Of a DNA stretch of 64,000 nt, positions 9,211-16,554 are shown in pieces. The translations under genes and the position numbers were made by a program. Below the pieces are notes generated by a model, which was not told the origin of the DNA, ran no database searches, and was given only the letters and a program-made list of their open reading frames with translations. Origin of the DNA: Oceanicella sp. SM1341 (GTDB lineage: Bacteria > Pseudomonadota > Alphaproteobacteria > Rhodobacterales > Rhodobacteraceae); the NCBI RefSeq assembly GCF_003448965.1, contig NZ_QRGC01000009.1:117490-181489 (forward strand), given 5' to 3'. Position 1 is the first letter of the stretch, and every line of letters starts with the position of its first letter.

Positions 9211-10434
9211 ATGATGAACTGGCAGGACATTCTGGCGCGGCGTGCGGGGCGGATGAAGGCATCCGAGATCCGCGAACTTCTCAAGCTGCTGGACCAGCCG
9301 GACATCATCTCCTTCGCCGGCGGCATCCCCGACCCGGCGCTGTTCCCGGCCGATGACTTCAAGACGGCCTTCCACGACATCTTCTCCGGGCCGGACGCCA
9401 CCACGGCGCTGCAATACTCGGTGAGCGAGGGCTACCTGCCGCTGCGCCGCTGGCTGGCGGCGCGCATGGCGGCCCTCGGCGTGCCCTGCGGGCCGGAGAA
9501 CATCCTGATCACCTCAGGCTCGCAGCAGGCGCTCGACTACCTGGGCAAGATCTTCCTCACCCCCGGCGACACGGCGCTGGTGACCTGGCCCACCTATCTC
9601 GGCGCGCTCGGCGCCTTCAACGCCTACGAGCCGCGCTACGACCGGCTGCTGCCGCGGGCCAACCGCTCGGCCGAGGACATCGCGGCGGCGGCGCGCGAGG
9701 CCGGCGGCCGGGCGAAATTCGCCTATCTCTCCGCCGATTTCGCCAACCCCACCGGCGAGACGATCGACCGCGCCGGCCGCGAGGCGGTGCTCGCGCTTGC
9801 CGACACGCTGGACCTCGCGGTGATCGAGGATGCCGCCTACCAGGACCTGCGCTACGACGGTGAGGCGATCCCGCCCATGCTGGCGCTGGAGATCGCGCGC
9901 AAGGGCAGCATCGAGGCCTGCCGCACGGTCTATTGCGGCTCGTTCTCCAAGACGCTCTCGCCGGGGCTGCGGGTGGGCTGGGTCTGCGCCGAATCCTCGC
10001 TGATCTCGCGGCTGGTGCTGCTGAAACAGGCGGCGGACCTGCATTCCGCCACGCTGAACCAGATGGCGGTGCACCGGGTGGCCGAGGCCGGGTTCGAGGC
10101 CCAGGTCACCCGCGCCCGCGCCGCCTACCGCGCCCGGCGCGACCGGATGCTGGCGGCGCTGGAGCGGCACATGCCCGCCGGCGTGAGCTGGACCGAGCCG
10201 GAGGGCGGCATGTTCGTCTGGGTCACGGTGCCCGAGCCGCTGGACGGCGCCGCGCTGCTGGCCCGCGCGGTGAGCGGCCACAAGGTGGCCTTCGTGCCTG
10301 GCCGGGCCTTCTTCCCCGACGCCACGGGCGGCAACACCCTGCGCCTGAGCTTCTCGGCCGCCGATGGCGAGACCATCGAGGAGGGCATCCGCCGCATGGG
10401 CGCCCTGCTGCACGAGGCCCTGCAACCCGCCTGA
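9211..10434 (+). CDS. PLP-dependent aminotransferase (class I/II)
   Basis: 407-aa fold-type I aminotransferase of the 2-aminoadipate/aromatic (LysN/MocR-catalytic-like) branch. The Schiff-base lysine is Lys247 in CGSFSKTLSPG; Asn179 (FANPTG), Asp207 and Tyr210 (EDAAY) complete the PLP site. The start has a strong AAGGAGG site at 9201-9207 followed by ATGATG, so initiation could be at 9211 or 9214. There is no N-terminal DNA-binding domain, so it is an enzyme and not a MocR regulator. It could process an amino acid released by the upstream hydantoinase operon (inference), but its separate leader means it may also be independent. Confidence 0.92.
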   Translation: MMNWQDILARRAGRMKASEIRELLKLLDQPDIISFAGGIPDPALFPADDFKTAFHDIFSGPDATTALQYSVSEGYLPLRRWLAARMAALGVPCGPENILITSGSQQALDYLGKIFLTPGDTALVTWPTYLGALGAFNAYEPRYDRLLPRANRSAEDIAAAAREAGGRAKFAYLSADFANPTGETIDRAGREAVLALADTLDLAVIEDAAYQDLRYDGEAIPPMLALEIARKGSIEACRTVYCGSFSKTLSPGLRVGWVCAESSLISRLVLLKQAADLHSATLNQMAVHRVAEAGFEAQVTRARAAYRARRDRMLAALERHMPAGVSWTEPEGGMFVWVTVPEPLDGAALLARAVSGHKVAFVPGRAFFPDATGGNTLRLSFSAADGETIEEGIRRMGALLHEALQPA

Positions 10435-10437
10435 GCG

Positions 10438-10473
10438 GGACGCGCGCCCGGGGGGCCGCCCCGGTGCGCGTCC
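10438..10473. terminator. long G+C hairpin between convergent genes
   Basis: Arms GGACGCGC (10438-10445) and GCGCGTCC (10466-10473) enclose a second pair, CCGGGG and CCCCGG. There is no T-tract directly after it on the plus strand. It sits between the stops of the aminotransferase and the convergent iron-sulfur gene, so it probably ends transcription from one or both sides. Confidence 0.65.
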
Positions 10474-10504
10474 TGCGCCGCGGTGCCGGGCCAAAAAAGG
10501 CCTG

Positions 10505-11047
10505 CTAGGCCCGCTCCTCCGCGACCTCGGCGATGGCGGCGAGGATGTTGGAATAGGCGCCGCAGCGGCAGATGTTGCCGCTCATCCGCTCGCGGATCTC
10601 CTCGGCGGTGATGCGCGGCGCCGCGGCCGGGTCGTCGGCGACATGGCTGGGGATGCCGGCGCGGATCTCCTCCAGCACCGCGGTGGCGGAGCAGATCTGC
10701 CCCGGGGTGCAGTAGCCGCACTGGTAGCCGTCGTGCTTCACGAAGGCCGCCTGCATGGCGCCGGGCGCCTCTGCCGTGCCGAGCCCCTCGATGGTGGTCA
10801 CCTCGTCGCCCTCGTGCATCACCGCGAGCGTGAGGCAGGCGTTGATGCGGGTGCCGTTCACCAGGACGGTGCAGGCGCCGCACTGGCCATGGTCGCAGCC
10901 CTTCTTGGAGCCGGTGAGGTGCAGGCTCTCGCGCAGCAGGTCGAGAAGGGTGGTGCGGTTGTCCACCTCGAGGGCGTGGCGGCTGCCGTTGACGGTGAGG
11001 GTGAGCGGCGAGCGCGTGGCCGCGCCGGGAGCGTCTGGTGGCGTCAT
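10505..11047 (-). CDS. (2Fe-2S)-binding protein, xanthine dehydrogenase/aldehyde oxidoreductase small subunit
   Basis: 180-aa iron-sulfur subunit of a molybdenum hydroxylase. Eight cluster cysteines are present: Cys51, 56, 59 and 71 (plant-ferredoxin-type, GCDHGQCGAC then C) and Cys110, 113, 160 and 162 (GYC and CRCG) for the second cluster. The start is the ATG at 11047; frame continuing upstream lacks family similarity. Such subunits normally sit beside an FAD subunit and a large Mo subunit, but here the downstream neighbour is a convergent aminotransferase and upstream is a repeat-filled gap, so the partners are encoded elsewhere or lost. The full cysteine set argues it is not decaying. 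Confidence 0.9.
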   Translation of the reverse strand: MTPPDAPGAATRSPLTLTVNGSRHALEVDNRTTLLDLLRESLHLTGSKKGCDHGQCGACTVLVNGTRINACLTLAVMHEGDEVTTIEGLGTAEAPGAMQAAFVKHDGYQCGYCTPGQICSATAVLEEIRAGIPSHVADDPAAAPRITAEEIRERMSGNICRCGAYSNILAAIAEVAEERA

Positions 11048-11210
11048 GCTGTCCGGTCCTTGTCTCTGGCTGACGCGCGACGGCGAGAGGCGGCGCGTCA
11101 CGATGCTGGTGGCAAAGGCTGTCGGGAGGTGAACGCAGGCCAGGGCCAAGGCGTTGCGCCCCGGCCCCTGCATATGGCGCGCGCCGGGCGGCTGACCAGC
11201 GGCGCCCGGA

Positions 11211-11226
11211 GTTGACAGCTGTCAAC
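11211..11226. promoter_or_regulatory. 16-bp perfect palindrome with TTGACA on both strands
   Basis: GTTGACAGCTGTCAAC is a perfect palindrome about 165 bp upstream of the iron-sulfur subunit gene, and it reads as a TTGACA -35-like hexamer on each strand. It could be an operator for a dimeric regulator or a promoter element. No clear -10 box follows on the minus strand. Confidence 0.4.
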
Positions 11227-11249
11227 AGGCGCGCGCGGGCTGGCCCGGT

Positions 11250-11430
11250 GCGCCGCGCTTGCGGCTGGCAAGGCCGGCGCGCCGCGCATGGTGCGGGGCA
11301 AGGGGCAGGGCGCCGCGCTTGCGGTGGCTGGGGACAGAGTGCCGCGCGTGCGGCCAGTGTCAGGGGGCCAGGAGCAGGGCGACGCGCTTGTGGCGGGGGA
11401 AGGAAGGGGCGCCGCGCGTGGTGCGGCGCC
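11250..11430. repeat. degenerate tandem array, about 30-bp unit, six copies
   Basis: Six imperfect direct repeats begin at about 11250, 11279, 11310, 11340, 11379 and 11409 (spacings 29, 31, 30, 39, 30). Each opens with a core close to GCGCCGCGC, then [T/A/G]TG and a G-rich tail. The array fills most of the 393-bp gap between the iron-sulfur gene start and the epimerase gene end. Open frames across it are low-complexity Arg/Gly/Ala and are not credible as protein. Confidence 0.7.
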
Positions 11431-11440
11431 CCGGGCCGGC

Positions 11441-12403
11441 TCAGGCGGCCTGGTTGGCGAAGCGGGCCAGCCAGGCGCGGTAGTCGGCGAGGCCTGCGTC
11501 GATGTCGGCGAAGCGCGGCTGGAAGCCGATGAGCCGCTGCGCCTTGGAGATGTCGAGCGGCGCGCCGCGCGGCACGAAGGAGCCGGGCCCGAGCGTCATG
11601 CCGCTGTCATGGCCGAGGAGCTTCGTCACCCGCTCCACGATCTCCGGGTGGCGGTAGGCGACGCCGCAGGAGATGTTCACGTTCTCGCCGGCCATGCCGT
11701 CGGCCTGCAGCAGCTTGACCACGCCCTGGGCGGTGTCGGCGACATGGGTCCAGTCCAGCGCCTGGTCGCCGCCGTTGGGCGAGGCCACGCCCGAGAGGCC
11801 CTCCAGCGGGCCGAACATCGCCTGGTAGAGCGCGTGCATGCGCGAGGGGCGCTTGCCGGGGCCGTAGACGAAGTAGAGCCGGGCGTTGCGCACGTCCATG
11901 CCGTAGGTTTCGCCGTATTGCAGGGCCAGCACCTCGTTGGCCACCTTGGTGGCGCCGTAGAGGTCGGTGACCTTGATCGGCGTCTCCTCGGTCTGGCCGC
12001 CCGGCTGGTCGCCGTAGACCGCGCCGGAGGAGAGGTTGACGAACTTCGGGATGTTGAACACCCGCGCCACTTCCAGCGCGTTCAGCAGGCCCGTGGTGTT
12101 GATCGAGATGTTCCTGAACGGGCGCAGCTTGAAGGTGGGGCCGGCGATGACGGCGACACCGAAGATGATCGCCTCGGCTTCGTCTGCATGGGCGCGCACG
12201 CGCTCGAACATCGTGTGGGTGTCGAGCACGTCGACCGCCTCGAGCACGAGGTTGTCGCGCACCTCCTCGAGATAGTCGAGGCCGAGCTGGTCGAAGCGGC
12301 CGGCGTCCATGTCGAAGATGACGACCTTCTTGCCCTGGCGGGCCAGGTCATGCGCGACCCAGGAGCCGACATGGCCGAGGCCGCCGAAGATGAGTACCGA
12401 CAT
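11441..12403 (-). CDS. NAD-dependent epimerase/dehydratase family protein
   Basis: 320-aa extended short-chain dehydrogenase. The nucleotide-binding glycine motif GGLGHVGS lies at residues 7-14, the catalytic YGATK (Tyr and Lys) near the middle, preceded by LSSGAVYG. It is last in a minus-strand run dctP-dctQ-dctM-epimerase, 40 bp after the TRAP large permease, with a GGGAGG ribosome site before its ATG. Beside a TRAP importer, OtnK and OtnC, it may oxidise the imported C4 acid sugar, the role DenD plays in known pathways, but I cannot assign DenD itself from sequence. Confidence 0.88.
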   Translation of the reverse strand: MSVLIFGGLGHVGSWVAHDLARQGKKVVIFDMDAGRFDQLGLDYLEEVRDNLVLEAVDVLDTHTMFERVRAHADEAEAIIFGVAVIAGPTFKLRPFRNISINTTGLLNALEVARVFNIPKFVNLSSGAVYGDQPGGQTEETPIKVTDLYGATKVANEVLALQYGETYGMDVRNARLYFVYGPGKRPSRMHALYQAMFGPLEGLSGVASPNGGDQALDWTHVADTAQGVVKLLQADGMAGENVNISCGVAYRHPEIVERVTKLLGHDSGMTLGPGSFVPRGAPLDISKAQRLIGFQPRFADIDAGLADYRAWLARFANQAA

Positions 12404-12443
12404 CAGAATCCTCCCATCGGGGTGTTTCGCTCGTGCATGGCCA

Positions 12444-13736
12444 TCAGCGCAGCAGCAGGTCGGGGACGACCCGCACCACCCAGGGCACGAAGGTGATCAC
12501 GAGCAGCATCAGGAAAAGCGGGACGTAGAAGGGCATGATCTCGCGGATCAGCGCGCCGAAGGGGATGTTGGCCACCTTCTGCACGGTGAAGAGCACCGTG
12601 CCCACCGGGGGCGTCACCAGCCCGATCATCAGGTTGAAGATCATCATCACGCCGAAATGCACCGGGTCGATGCCGTAGCTCTGCACCAGCGGCACCAGGA
12701 TGGGGGTGAGCAGGAACAGGGCGGGCACCGAGTCGATGAAGCAGCCGACGATGAGGATGAAGATGTTGAGCAGGATGAGCAACACCCAGGGGTTGGACAC
12801 CGTCTCCGCCAGGAAGGAGGTGATGTCGCTGGTCACCTGGTAGCGCGCCAGCACCCAGGAATAGAGCGCCGAGCCCGCGATGATGATCAGCAGCGCCGCG
12901 GTGTCGACCGCGGTCTCCTTCAGGATCTGCCAGAACTCGCGCAGGGAGACGGTGCGGTAGACCAGGAAGGCCACCGCCATGCAGTAGACCAGTGCGACGG
13001 CCGAGGCCTCGGTGGGGGTGAAGAGCCCCGAGAGGATGCCGGCCACGATGATCACCGGGGTGAGCATGGGCAGGATGCCGCGGGCGAAGGCCCGGGCGAT
13101 CTGGGCCAGGGAGGCGCGCGCCGCCACCGGGTAGCCCCGGCGGATGGAGATGACCGCGACCAGCGCCATCAGGCCGAGGCCCATGAGCAGGCCGGGCACG
13201 ATGGAGCCGAGGAACACCTCGGCGATGGAGACATTGGCCAGCGCGCCGTAGATCACCGCCGGGATGGAGGGCGGGATGATCGGGCCGATGGTGGCCGAGG
13301 CGGCGGTGACGGCGGCGGAGAAGCCGCGGTCGTAGCCGTCCTTCTCCATCGCCTTCATCTGCACCGGGCCGAGGCCGCCGGCATCGGCCACCGCCGAGCC
13401 GGACATTCCGGCAAAGAGCATGGAGGAGACCACGTTCACATGGCCCAGGCCGCCGCGCATGTGGCCCACGAGGGAGCGGGCCACGTCGAACACCCGGTCC
13501 GAGATGCCGGAGGCGTTCATCAGCCGGCCGATGAGCAGGAAGGCCGGGATGGCGAGCAGGGTGAAGCTGTTCACGCCGTAGAGGGTGCGCTGCGCGATCA
13601 TGTCGAGCGGCAGGCCCTCGAGGCCGCGGGTGTAGAGCAGCACCGCGGAGGAGGCGCCGATCATCGCGAAGCCGACGGGCACGCCGACGAAGAGCAGGAT
13701 GAGCAGCGAGCCGAAGAGGGTGGCGAAGAGGATCAT
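12444..13736 (-). CDS. TRAP transporter large permease (DctM)
   Basis: 430-aa inner-membrane large subunit of a tripartite ATP-independent periplasmic transporter, normal length, with about twelve hydrophobic segments. Typical features include GVPVGFAMIG near the N-terminus and the conserved loops GMSGSAVADAGG, IGPIIPPSIP and GLVTPPVGTVLF. It lies 2 bp after the small permease and works with the binding protein 14549-15520 to import an organic acid using the sodium gradient (family knowledge). Confidence 0.95.
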   Translation of the reverse strand: MILFATLFGSLLILLFVGVPVGFAMIGASSAVLLYTRGLEGLPLDMIAQRTLYGVNSFTLLAIPAFLLIGRLMNASGISDRVFDVARSLVGHMRGGLGHVNVVSSMLFAGMSGSAVADAGGLGPVQMKAMEKDGYDRGFSAAVTAASATIGPIIPPSIPAVIYGALANVSIAEVFLGSIVPGLLMGLGLMALVAVISIRRGYPVAARASLAQIARAFARGILPMLTPVIIVAGILSGLFTPTEASAVALVYCMAVAFLVYRTVSLREFWQILKETAVDTAALLIIIAGSALYSWVLARYQVTSDITSFLAETVSNPWVLLILLNIFILIVGCFIDSVPALFLLTPILVPLVQSYGIDPVHFGVMMIFNLMIGLVTPPVGTVLFTVQKVANIPFGALIREIMPFYVPLFLMLLVITFVPWVVRVVPDLLLR

Positions 13737-13738
13737 TC

Positions 13739-14260
13739 TCAGAGGCTCCGGGTCTGCGGGGAAACGAGGCCGAGCTTCGCGGCGAGGTCACGCAGCACGA
13801 GCAGGCCGAGCAGCACCACGCCCAGGCCCTGCACGAAGTAGAGCCAGGCGAAGGGCATCGGCAGGGTGCTGGCGGCGACATTGGCGGTGCGCTCCATCAT
13901 GCCCCAGGCGCCGATCACGAGGGCGGCGCAGACCACGAGGGTGATCACGTCGCTGATCGCCTCGAGCACGGCGGCGGCGCGGGGCGGCAGCACGTCGAGC
14001 AGCACGGTGATGCGGATCTGGGCGCCGTAGCGCTGCGCGATGGCGGCGCCGAGGAAGATCTCGGCGATGTAGAGGAAGCGCGAGGCCTCGTCCGTCCAGG
14101 GCACGCCGATGCCCAGGGCGTAGCGCGACATCACCTGGATGAACATGATCGCCAGCATGGCGAAGAAGCTCACGATGGTGACGACCTCGACGATGCCCCA
14201 GAAGCCGGAGGCGAGCCGGGTCCACGGGGCCGGTGCGTCCGGCGTGCGGGAGGCGGTCAT
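13739..14260 (-). CDS. TRAP transporter small permease (DctQ)
   Basis: 173-aa four-helix small membrane subunit of the TRAP importer. The start chosen is the ATG at 14260, since upstream frame is Pro/Arg-rich low-complexity sequence. DctQ hallmarks are a first helix around residues 20-45 followed by VMSRYALGIGVPWTDEASR. It is separated from dctM by only 2 bp and from dctP by a 288-bp gap containing tandem repeats. Confidence 0.92.
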   Translation of the reverse strand: MTASRTPDAPAPWTRLASGFWGIVEVVTIVSFFAMLAIMFIQVMSRYALGIGVPWTDEASRFLYIAEIFLGAAIAQRYGAQIRITVLLDVLPPRAAAVLEAISDVITLVVCAALVIGAWGMMERTANVAASTLPMPFAWLYFVQGLGVVLLGLLVLRDLAAKLGLVSPQTRSL

Positions 14261-14365
14261 GATGCGGGGTCCGTTCTCTTGATGGCGGGGGCGGTGCCGG
14301 GCACCGCGGCGCGACCGGCGCGCGGGAGCCCGGGCCGGCGGGCAGCTTCCGGGCAGGCACCGCGA

Positions 14366-14421
14366 GGGCAGGCGCATGCGGGCGGGCAAAGGCGGGCAGG
14401 CGCAGGCGGGCGGGCACAGGC
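14366..14421. repeat. two-copy 28-bp tandem repeat in dctP-dctQ gap
   Basis: Two adjacent 28-bp units (14366-14393 and 14394-14421) differ at only two positions. Each begins GGGCAGGCGCA and ends AGGC. A truncated similar piece follows. The repeat lies inside the 288-bp gap between the binding-protein and small-permease genes of one operon. Confidence 0.7.
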
Positions 14422-14548
14422 GGGCGGGGCGGGAGCCTTCCCGGGGGACGGTCCCGGACCGGGCCTCCCCCCGCGGGCGGGGGGAGACCGCGGAGCCGGT
14501 CCCGGGGCAGGGGCGGCCTGCGGCCACCCCCGCCCGGCGCTGCCCCGA

Positions 14549-15520
14549 TCAGTCGATGAAGGAGAGCACGTAGTCGCGCACGGCGGGGTCGAAGCCCTCG
14601 GCAATCTCGCGCACCGCGGGGGCGGCCTTGGCGCGGAAGGCGGCGACATCGGGCTCGATCACTTCCATGCCCTGGGCCTCCAGCTCGGCGTAGAGCTCGG
14701 ACTGGGACGTCTCGGTGAGCTCGTCACCCCAGGCGATGGCCTCGTCGATGGCGCCCTGCACCATCTCGCGGTCTTCCTCCGACAGGCCCTCGTAGAAGTC
14801 GTTGTTCATCAGCCAGTGGAAGAACGAGTACACGTGCTCGGTCTTGTCGACGTAGTTCTGCACCTCGTAGAGCTTGCCGGCGTGGATGTAGCCCACCGGG
14901 TTCTCCTGCATGTCGATGACGCCGGTCTGCAGCGAGGTGTAGACCTCCGGCCAGGCGATGGGAGAGGGCAGGGCACCGATCTCGGACCAGATCTTCACCC
15001 AGGGCGCGATCTCGGGCACGCGCATGCGCACGCCCTCGACGTCGGCCGGGGTGGTGACCGGCTCCTTGGAGGTGAGGTTGCGCGGGTTGCGCTTCGACAG
15101 TCCGACGAGGCGCAGGTTGGCCGAGGCGACCAGGGCCTCGTTCACCGCGTCGCCCATCTCGCCCTCGTAGACCTTCCGCGCCTCCTCGGTGGAGGCGTAG
15201 ACGAAGGGCAGGTCGGAGGCGGCGAATTTCGGCGCGTAGAGGGACATGGGCATCGAGCCGCCGAGGGCGATCTGGTACTCGCCGAAGCTCGCGCCCTCCA
15301 GGTGGTCGCGCTCGCCGCCCACCTCGGTGCCGAGCAGGGTGACGGTGAACTCGCCGTCGGAGCGCTCCTCGATCAGCTCCTTGAGCTTGCGGCCCACGTC
15401 GAACATCTCGTGCGAGGGGTCGACGTGCAGGGCGATGGCGATGTCCTCGGCCAGGGCGGCCGGGGCGAGGGCGGTGGCGAAGCCGGCGGCCGCAAGGGCG
15501 CCGAGAATGCGGGATCTCAT
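14549..15520 (-). CDS. TRAP transporter substrate-binding protein (DctP)
   Basis: 323-aa periplasmic binding protein. The ATG at 15520 has a GGGGAGGAAAA-type ribosome site just upstream and opens a signal peptide (basic start, hydrophobic core, cleavage near ALAED around residue 25). The body has the usual DctP features, including RMRVPEIAPW around the arginine that binds substrate carboxylates. It is the first gene of the minus-strand TRAP operon, divergent from the GntR-otnK-otnC set. The ligand is probably a four-carbon sugar acid such as a threonate or erythronate (inference from OtnK/OtnC). Confidence 0.93.
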   Translation of the reverse strand: MRSRILGALAAAGFATALAPAALAEDIAIALHVDPSHEMFDVGRKLKELIEERSDGEFTVTLLGTEVGGERDHLEGASFGEYQIALGGSMPMSLYAPKFAASDLPFVYASTEEARKVYEGEMGDAVNEALVASANLRLVGLSKRNPRNLTSKEPVTTPADVEGVRMRVPEIAPWVKIWSEIGALPSPIAWPEVYTSLQTGVIDMQENPVGYIHAGKLYEVQNYVDKTEHVYSFFHWLMNNDFYEGLSEEDREMVQGAIDEAIAWGDELTETSQSELYAELEAQGMEVIEPDVAAFRAKAAPAVREIAEGFDPAVRDYVLSFID

Positions 15521-15673
15521 CAGGTTTTCCTCCCCTGAAGGTTCGGGTTGCTTGCCGGCCGGAGCCGGGGTGGTCGGGTCTTGCGCGCCCCGCGCCGGGC
15601 CGCGGCGGCCGCCTGCCCGGGCCGCCCTCTCCTCCCGGGAGCGGGTTCGGCGCGGGCCCTTGGCCTGCAACTG

Positions 15674-15705
15674 GTCTGATAGGTTGACCATCAGACTGTT
15701 TGATG
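15674..15705. promoter_or_regulatory. nested inverted repeats, candidate GntR operator in divergent promoter
   Basis: GTCTGAT (15674-15680) and ATCAGAC (15690-15696) form a perfect 7-bp inverted repeat around AGGTTGACC. A shifted pair, CATCA and TGATG (15689-15705), overlaps it. The element lies between dctP (minus) and the GntR regulator (plus), the expected place for an autoregulated FadR-type operator. Confidence 0.6.
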
Positions 15706-15771
15706 CTTTGTGGATCATCATTGGACGGCATGTCAACCGCCGTGTATTGCCGGATGTGGGAGACAGCGATC

Positions 15772-16491
15772 ATGCAGACGAATTCGACAGGCGACCGGCG
15801 GCTGGTGAAGCGCAAGCGCATGCACGAGGAACTGGTGGAGATGCTCAGCGAGGACATCCGCTCCGGGGTCTTCGCCGTGGGCGATGCCCTGCCCTCGGAG
15901 CGCGAGCTGATGGAGGAGTTCGGGGTATCGCGCCTCACGGTGCGCGAAGCCCTTGGCGCGCTGGAGAAATCCGGCCTCATCGCCGTGCGGCCGGGCACGA
16001 GGGCGCGGGTGTGCGAGCCCAGCTCCGACCGGCTGGTGGAGCTGCTCTCGGGCACGGCCACCTTCTACATCTCCCAGCCCGAGGGGCTGCGGAACTTCCA
16101 GGACGTGCGCACCCTGGTGGAAACCGGCCTCGCCCGCATGGCCGCCGAGCGCGCCACGCCGGAGGATATCGCCGGCCTGGGCGCGATCCTCGAGGCGAAT
16201 CGCGCCTCGGTGGGCGACACGGAGGCCTTCGCGCGCACCGACATGGACTTCCACCTCGCCATCGCGCGCATCGTGGGCAACCCGATGCTGGACGCCTTCT
16301 ACCTGGCGGTGGACCGCTGGCTGCACGAGGTGCGCCTTGTCACCCTGGCCCACGAGGGCCAGATGGAGACGGCATTCGCCGCGCACCAGCGCATCTTCGA
16401 TGCCATCCGCGCCCGCGACGCCGACCGCGCCTTCGGCGCGATGCGCGAGCACCTGCTGCAGGTCAACAGCATGCACGGGCCCGAGGGCTGA
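15772..16491 (+). CDS. FadR/GntR family transcriptional regulator
   Basis: 239-aa regulator with a GntR winged helix-turn-helix (about residues 20-85: LPSERELMEEFGVSRLTV) and a helical FCD effector domain (DVRTLVETGLARMAAE, FHLAIARIVGNPML). I place the start at the ATG at 15772 with a GGGAGA stretch upstream; in-frame ATGs further back lie within the probable operator. It is transcribed with otnK (63 bp) and otnC and faces the TRAP operon, so it most likely represses both directions until the C4 acid sugar is present. Confidence 0.92.
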   Translation: MQTNSTGDRRLVKRKRMHEELVEMLSEDIRSGVFAVGDALPSERELMEEFGVSRLTVREALGALEKSGLIAVRPGTRARVCEPSSDRLVELLSGTATFYISQPEGLRNFQDVRTLVETGLARMAAERATPEDIAGLGAILEANRASVGDTEAFARTDMDFHLAIARIVGNPMLDAFYLAVDRWLHEVRLVTLAHEGQMETAFAAHQRIFDAIRARDADRAFGAMREHLLQVNSMHGPEG

Positions 16492-16554
16492 GCGCGGCAG
16501 ACACACACGAGAGAACCACGCGGGGCACGCCCCCGGACTACGAAGGAGCAGGAC

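Noticed and set aside
11441..12403. Naming the SDR denD
   Set aside because: Context suggests a C4 acid-sugar dehydrogenase, but the sequence shows only the general extended-SDR motifs.
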